Shown: in pieces, positions 5,327 to 8,454 of the stretch
How the letters are laid out: the number at the start of each line of letters is the position of its first letter
Numbering within the stretch: position 1 is the stretch's first letter
Source of the DNA: Anaerolineales bacterium
GTDB lineage: Bacteria > Chloroflexota > Anaerolineae > Anaerolineales > Villigracilaceae
Length of the DNA stretch: 8,454 nucleotides
Direction: 5' to 3'
Assembly: GCA_016928525.1 (NCBI GenBank)
Contig: JAFGKO010000018.1
Coordinates: 1 to 8,454 of the forward strand
Program-made: the position numbers and the translations under genes
The notes under the pieces: model-generated
The model's input: the letters and a program-made list of their open reading frames with translations, nothing else
Told to the model about the DNA's origin: nothing
The model's database searches: none

Positions 5327-6340
5327 CTATTTGTCATCCAAGGGCGACCTGACCGCCAGGCCTCCGCGTTGTAAAACATGGGTGTAGATCATGGTGGTTT
5401 TGACATCTTTGTGCCCCAGAAGCTCTTGCACGGTGCGGATGTCGTAGCCATTTTGCAGGAGGTGGGTGGCAAAGGAGTGACGGAAGGTATGGGGAGTAAC
5501 GCGTTTGTTTACCCTGGCTATGCGCGTGGCCAGCCGGATGGCTTTTTGCAGGGCGGTCTCATGGATGTGATGGCGGCGTTTGATCCCGGTATCAGGGTCG
5601 ATGGACAGGCTGGAGGCCGGAAAGGCGTATTGCCAAATCCATTGCTTATGCGCAGTGGCGATTTTCTTATCCAAGCCCGGAGGCATATATACGGATCCGA
5701 AACCAGCGGCAAGGTCTCTTTGGTGGAGGGCCTTGACCTGTTGAAGGTGCTCTTTGAGCGGGGCAATGATGCTATCAGGCAACATGGTGAGGCGGTCATC
5801 GCCGCCTTTGCCATCATAAACAATGATTTGATGGTTTTCAAAGTCAATATCCTTGACGCGCAAGCGCAAACATTCCATCAAGCGAAGTCCGCTGCCGTAG
5901 ATGATTTGAACCATCAGTTTATACGGGCCGGTCAGGTTCAAAATGATCTTGCGGGCTTCGTCCTTGGAGAGCACGGTGGGGACACGCTTGCCCTTTTTGG
6001 GTCTGACGAAATTCAGGGCGGTTTGATCGAGTTCGATTTTCAAGAGGTTGCGATAGAGAAAAAGGATGGCGCTGATGGCCTGGTTCTGGGTAGAGGCGGA
6101 GGCTTTGCGGTCGACTACGAGGTGGGTAATAAATTGGTTTATCTCGGGAACTCCCATTTCGCGGGGATGGCGTTTGTTATGAAAAAGGATGTATTCGCGA
6201 ACCCAGTTAAGATAGGTCTTTTCAGTGCGCGGGGAATATTGTTTGAGGCGGATCTGGTCGCGATACTGGTCGAGGAGTTTTTTCCCCTGTGTGGAGGTCG
6301 TTCCCGATGGATTCGAATTGGGGCTGGAGGGTTGGGTCAT
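5327..6340 (-). CDS. intI: Integron integrase (IntI, tyrosine recombinase)
   Basis: Site-specific recombinase that captures and shuffles gene cassettes by attI x attC and attC x attC recombination, acting on folded single-stranded attC. At 337 residues it is IntI-sized and full length. The N-terminal core-binding domain (about 20-110: [22 protein letters not shown]...) precedes the catalytic domain. The tyrosine-recombinase residues are all present: Arg153 (GSGLRLME), Lys178 (DGKGG), His284 and Arg287 ([14 protein letters not shown]), His310 (LLGHKD) and Tyr319 (TTMIYTHV). The IntI-specific extra domain that separates integron integrases from XerC/D is visible at about 229-270 ([14 protein letters not shown]...[17 protein letters not shown]). 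The C-terminus [10 protein letters not shown] also matches IntI1. The gene diverges from the cassettes, the canonical layout. The start is the ATG at 6338-6340, with a weak GGCAGAG upstream. No frameshift is seen, so the enzyme is likely active. Confidence 0.96.
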   Translation of the reverse strand: MTQPSSPNSNPSGTTSTQGKKLLDQYRDQIRLKQYSPRTEKTYLNWVREYILFHNKRHPREMGVPEINQFITHLVVDRKASASTQNQAISAILFLYRNLLKIELDQTALNFVRPKKGKRVPTVLSKDEARKIILNLTGPYKLMVQIIYGSGLRLMECLRLRVKDIDFENHQIIVYDGKGGDDRLTMLPDSIIAPLKEHLQQVKALHQRDLAAGFGSVYMPPGLDKKIATAHKQWIWQYAFPASSLSIDPDTGIKRRHHIHETALQKAIRLATRIARVNKRVTPHTFRHSFATHLLQNGYDIRTVQELLGHKDVKTTMIYTHVLQRGGLAVRSPLDDK

Positions 6341-6393
6341 TTTCTCTGCCTTTGGTCATGATTAGTGTATAATTATTTTATCAAATATAAGCT

Positions 6394-6399
6394 ATTATA
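6394..6399 (-). promoter_or_regulatory. Possible -10 box of intI
   Basis: Read on the minus strand the sequence is a perfect TATAAT, 54 bases before the intI start codon. No good -35 hexamer lies 16-18 bases upstream (TGGTAT is the best), so this may need an activator or be chance in AT-rich DNA. Confidence 0.3.
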
Positions 6400-6408
6400 T
6401 AGCCAAAC

Positions 6409-6468
6409 GGCTGTATATACCACCATATTTTGGGGTTTATACAGTGGCTGTATAAAACATAGTTAGCC
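6409..6468 (+). other. attI recombination site
   Basis: The insertion core is GTTAGCC (6462-6468). Its context, TAAAACATAGTTAGCC, closely matches the class 1 attI1 core as I know it, TAAAACAAAGTTAGGC. Upstream are two direct copies of GGCTGTATA (6409-6417 and 6446-6454), positioned like the DR1/DR2 accessory integrase-binding repeats of attI1. GTTAGCC departs from the GTTRRRY consensus at one base, but it is the exact complement of the R'' box of cassette 1 (GGCTAAC, 7227-7233), as expected if bases after the first G came with that cassette. The true left limit of attI is not known. Confidence 0.75.
6436..6456. promoter_or_regulatory. Perfect palindrome, candidate operator or integrase-binding site, with possible cassette promoter -10
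   Basis: TTTATACAG (6436-6444) and CTGTATAAA (6448-6456) are perfect 9-base inverted arms around TGG. A third CTGTATA half-site is at 6411-6417. TATAAA at 6451-6456 could be a -10 box reading into the cassettes (with TTTTGG at 6428-6433 as a poor -35), so a protein bound here could block the cassette promoter Pc. Confidence 0.45.
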
Positions 6469-6483
6469 CTTTCTTTTCAAACA

Positions 6484-6504
6484 ATGCCGTTGGTAAAACC
6501 ATGA
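6484..6504 (+). CDS. Six-codon leader ORF overlapping the cassette 1 gene start
   Basis: ATG at 6484, CCG TTG GTA AAA CCA, then TGA at 6502-6504. The stop overlaps the start codon of the AlbA_2 gene as ATGA, the classic arrangement for translational coupling. The main gene lacks a visible ribosome site, and in class 1 integrons a short attI ORF (ORF-11) is known to aid translation of such cassette genes. The leader itself also lacks a clear ribosome site, so its use is speculative. Confidence 0.3.
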   Translation: MPLVKP

Positions 6505-7232
6505 AAATCGAAATCAAAACACCAAAATATCCAGATGATCTAATTCATATAGACCGTTGGATGTGTTCCAATTGCGGTCTGATTTTTGACTTTTCGCCAG
6601 AATCAGCTCCTGAAGAATTGGGGTGGATAAGTTATGACCCACCACTCGACAACTTAAATATTTGGATGGATGAAGACGGCAATTATCATGAAGAAGATAT
6701 TGACCGTAATGAAATTTGTCCAAGATGTGCTTGTGACTTAAGCATAAAACCACTGCAAAGAATTTTTATTTCAGCCACAACCAATCTCAACGATATTAAG
6801 CCAATTATCCAAAACGGCGAGAGTGAATTAATCGAATTTATGGTTAAGTACCCTGACAATGCTCACGAATTAGGAAAAGAAATAGCTGCATTCTCAACTT
6901 CAAAAGGCGGTAAAATTTTTCTGGGGGTAAAAAATAGCGGAGAGATTGTTGGATTAAAAGATATTGATACGGCTGAGGGCATAGATGAGTTAACCAAACG
7001 TATACGTGGCGTGTCAGGAAAAATAAACCCGAGAGTTGATATAAGTATAGATGTAGTTTCAGAAAATGAAATACATGTAGCAATAATCACAATCAGAAAA
7101 GGTACTTTTCCTTATTATGAGTACGAAGGGAAAGCCTATATCAGAGAATTAGATGCATCGCGTCCAGCAACTTACGATGAGAAAATACGTTTGCATTCAG
7201 ATTGGCTTGAAAGAAAGTCAAAAACGGGCTAA
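6501..7232 (+). CDS. Zinc-ribbon plus AlbA_2 (Schlafen-type) domain protein, cassette gene
   Basis: A 243-residue protein in two parts. Residues 20-80 carry two Cys pairs, MCSNCG (Cys22, Cys25) and ICPRCAC (Cys73, Cys76), fitting a split zinc ribbon. Residues about 107-225 match the AlbA_2 domain (the Schlafen-type putative DNA/RNA-binding domain): GESELIEFM, then HELGKEIAAFSTSKGGKIFLGVKNSGEIVGL, then PYYEYEGKAYIRELDASRPAT. Only about 18 residues follow, so there is no winged-helix or ATPase-like C-terminus as in longer relatives. The stop lies inside the attC R'' box, typical of cassette genes. The start is the ATG at 6501, without a Shine-Dalgarno sequence. AlbA_2 proteins turn up in regulators, RNases and phage-defence loci; a nucleic-acid-binding accessory or defence role is an inference only. 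Confidence 0.85.
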   Translation: MKIEIKTPKYPDDLIHIDRWMCSNCGLIFDFSPESAPEELGWISYDPPLDNLNIWMDEDGNYHEEDIDRNEICPRCACDLSIKPLQRIFISATTNLNDIKPIIQNGESELIEFMVKYPDNAHELGKEIAAFSTSKGGKIFLGVKNSGEIVGLKDIDTAEGIDELTKRIRGVSGKINPRVDISIDVVSENEIHVAIITIRKGTFPYYEYEGKAYIRELDASRPATYDEKIRLHSDWLERKSKTG

Positions 7233-7349
7233 CAATGCGTGCAGGCGGACTTGGTGGTGGGCCGTGCCAAAAAGCAGAGTCCAAGCGAAAGCTTTGTTCC
7301 GTTTTGTTAGCTGGTTCTCCCACCAAGCCGCTAACGCGAGCCGTTGGGC
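7227..7349 (+). other. attC site of cassette 1
   Basis: This 123-base imperfect palindrome is about the size of a Vibrio VCR. R'' is GGCTAAC (7227-7233) and R' is a perfect GTTRRRY, GTTGGGC (7343-7349), cut after its first G. L'' is GCGG-A-CTTGGTGG (7245-7257) and L' is CCACCAAGCCGC (7320-7331): twelve pairs with A7249 left unpaired, the extra base that L'' has over L' in canonical attC sites and that guides strand choice. The R and L boxes are separated by poorly paired spacers, as in other attC sites. The interior (7258-7319) holds a weaker variable terminal structure including AAGCGAAAGCTT. Confidence 0.92.
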
Positions 7350-7398
7350 AGCGCATTGACAGTAGTGTCAACAAGAATAACATAATCCATAAGGGTTC

Positions 7399-8259
7399 AT
7401 GATTGCTCAGAAAGTTGATGCAGTTCCTATGACAGAAAACAATAGCATAATCAATGAGCTATTCGGTATCATGCCTCCAGACTCGTTATTTCATTACACT
7501 TCATCAGCTGGTTTAGCGGGAATCATGGAGTCGGGAAAAATTTGGACATCGAAAATCACATATTTGAATGATAATTCAGAACTCCAGTTAGCCGTTGACT
7601 ACATCAAGAACGAGATTGAATTACAAGAAAAAGGGATTGGAACAACCCGAACTAAAGAAGAATTGGAATTGATGTCGAGGTCCCTGGCTTATATTGAAAC
7701 TGTCAACGTAAGTGTAGCCTCATTTACTGAAATGGGAAACCAACTTAGTCAGTGGCGTGGCTATTGCCAAATAGGCAACGGGTATTCTCTAAGCTTCAAC
7801 GGCGCAAAGTTAAGACAAAAAGTACATGAGAAAGACGGCTTTCATTTATTGCCTTGTATCTACACGGAAAAGGATCACAAACGTCTAGCGAAAGAACTCG
7901 TAGATCATTACCCTACTCAAGAATTGCGCGAGTTGAAAAAATCCTTTTCTGATGCTGTATTATTCTATGCGCCACTCATCAAGTCAGAAAGTTTTAAGGA
8001 AGAAAAGGAATGGAGATTAATTACTCCTCCCCTCTCATATCTTGACGCTAGTTTTCGGCAGGGCGCTCATTCACTCATCCCATATTGGGAATTCGAGATT
8101 GATTTGGAAAACACCATCGAAAAAATCATTGTAGGTCCAACACCAGAACCGAAATTAGCATCGTTAGCGGTTCACGGCTTGGCAATAAAAAAGGGACTTG
8201 TTCGTCTATTGAAGGATTCGTGTATTACTCATTCTGAAATTCCTTTCAGAAAGATCTAG
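7399..8259 (+). CDS. DUF2971 family protein, cassette gene
   Basis: A 286-residue soluble protein with the marks of DUF2971. Near the N-terminus is LFHYTSSAGLAGIMESGKIW followed by TSKITYLNDNSEL (30-62). In the middle are VNVSVASFTEMGNQLSQWRGYC and GNGYSLSF (about 102-133). Late comes FKEEKEWRLI (about 199-208). No membrane segment or signal is seen. The family function is not established to my knowledge; members are common in integrons and other mobile regions. The HYT...L..I...G.IW opening resembles the NAD-binding start of ADP-ribosyltransferase-like folds such as DarT/DUF4433, which is inference. The start is uncertain: ATG at 7399 has AAGGG only 3 bases upstream, while a second ATG at 7429 has none. 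About 50 bases separate the gene from attC 1, with no independent promoter obvious, so expression probably depends on the integron promoter. Confidence 0.88.
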   Translation: MIAQKVDAVPMTENNSIINELFGIMPPDSLFHYTSSAGLAGIMESGKIWTSKITYLNDNSELQLAVDYIKNEIELQEKGIGTTRTKEELELMSRSLAYIETVNVSVASFTEMGNQLSQWRGYCQIGNGYSLSFNGAKLRQKVHEKDGFHLLPCIYTEKDHKRLAKELVDHYPTQELRELKKSFSDAVLFYAPLIKSESFKEEKEWRLITPPLSYLDASFRQGAHSLIPYWEFEIDLENTIEKIIVGPTPEPKLASLAVHGLAIKKGLVRLLKDSCITHSEIPFRKI

Positions 8260-8367
8260 TACAAAATCTTGCTGTCGCGGAATCATCGCAAAATCTATGG
8301 AAAGATGCTTGCAAGATTCATGGCGTAGAAACATCTTCAATGAGAAAATGCTGAAGGGTCAGAAGCT

Positions 8368-8454
8368 GCCCAACAAAGCGTTCTCAGAAACCGCCATCTT
8401 CCTAAAGGCAATTGAGCTTCGTCGTGGCAGGCTGAACCGTGGAAAATCAGGCCA
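8368..8454 (+). other. Start of attC site of cassette 2, cut by window end
   Basis: GCCCAAC (8368-8374) fits RYYYAAC, and GCTGCCCAAC (8365-8374) exactly complements the first ten bases of the cassette boundary (7343-7352). The next bases, AACAAAGCGT, match AACAATGCGT at the same place in attC 1 in 9 of 10 positions. The L' and R' boxes are not in the window, so the full fold cannot be checked. Confidence 0.6.

Larger units (their letters stand above)
6463..7343 (+). mobile_element. Integron gene cassette 1 (AlbA_2 gene plus attC)
   Basis: The limits are set by the recombination points G^TTAGCC at 6462/6463 and G^TTGGGC at 7343/7344, giving an 881-base cassette. On excision its ends would join to form R' GTTAGCC opposite R'' GGCTAAC, a perfect pair (8 bases when the neighbouring C/G is counted). 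The cassette holds one gene in the normal orientation and little else, and is more AT-rich than the chromosome to the left of intI. Confidence 0.85.
7344..8454 (+). mobile_element. Integron gene cassette 2 (DUF2971 gene), 3' end outside the window
   Basis: Begins at the cut point in GTTGGGC after attC 1 and holds the DUF2971 gene. Its own attC appears to begin at 8368, where GCCCAAC is the inverse complement of the cassette's leading GTTGGGC; with flanking bases the match is ten (GTTGGGCAGC/GCTGCCCAAC). The right limit is beyond the window end. Confidence 0.7.

Noticed and set aside
5378..6361. 327-residue open frame on the + strand opposite intI
   Set aside because: Antisense shadow of a clearly recognised integrase; its translation shows no family motif.
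6368..6373. Perfect TATAAT on + strand as the cassette promoter Pc
   Set aside because: No acceptable -35 lies 16-18 bases upstream (TCTGCC at 17), and it is about 130 bases from the first gene in AT-rich DNA; chance is likely.
6411..6456. LexA box of the E. coli type (CTGT-N8-ACAG) controlling intI
   Set aside because: CTGTATATAC at 6411 looks like half of the consensus, but no ACAG follows at the right spacing; the nearest ACAG is about 30 bases away and forms a different, TACAG-TGG-CTGTA palindrome.
7304..7310. GTTAGCT as an alternative R' box giving a shorter attC
   Set aside because: It lacks a paired L' box, while GTTGGGC at 7343 fits the consensus and is joined to a 12-pair L stem.
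8297..8454. Open frame on + strand starting MERCLQDSWRR and running off the window
   Set aside because: It has no ribosome site or recognised family, and runs straight through the probable attC 2 R'' box; 52 open codons can occur by chance.

Overview
The window reads as a piece of a bacterial chromosome, most likely from Chloroflexota (Anaerolineae-like). This placement is an inference from gene content and style: a PbpA-type penicillin-binding protein, a Thr/Ser/Pro-linker SH3 lipoprotein, an Azotobacter-FdI-like ferredoxin, a nickel superoxide dismutase with its maturation protease, and many short palindromic intergenic repeats. No rRNA or marker gene is present to confirm it.

Positions 1-5270 are ordinary chromosome. 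In order they hold a class B PBP-like protein that has lost its catalytic motifs (+, probably cut at its 5' end), an SH3-domain lipoprotein (-), a ferredoxin (-), sodN (+), a SodX-type S26 peptidase (+) and an EamA-family transporter (+). The ferredoxin and sodN diverge from a shared ~300-base intergenic region. SodX is expected to cut the NiSOD propeptide so that the Ni-hook His becomes the N-terminus, so these two genes form a functional pair. The gaps between genes are full of inverted repeats of a few recurring types. One such repeat appears to sit in frame inside the transporter gene.

Positions 5327-8454 are an integron. A complete integron integrase (IntI, -, with the IntI-specific extra domain and all tyrosine-recombinase catalytic residues) diverges from an AT-rich attI region. 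Two gene cassettes follow on the + strand. Cassette 1 (about 6463-7343) encodes a zinc-ribbon plus AlbA_2 (Schlafen-type) protein and ends in a well-formed 123-base attC site. Cassette 2 (from 7344) encodes a DUF2971 protein and runs off the window. The boundaries are internally consistent: the first bases of each cassette are the exact inverse complement of the R'' box of that cassette's own attC (GTTAGCC/GGCTAAC for cassette 1, GTTGGGC/GCCCAAC for cassette 2). The cassettes are visibly more AT-rich than the flanking chromosome, as expected for acquired genes.

The most interesting items are the integron itself in a probable Chloroflexota background, its attI region with a perfect 9-base-arm palindrome and direct repeats, the two accessory cassette genes (candidate defence or stress functions), the pseudo-transpeptidase, and the in-frame palindromic element in the transporter.
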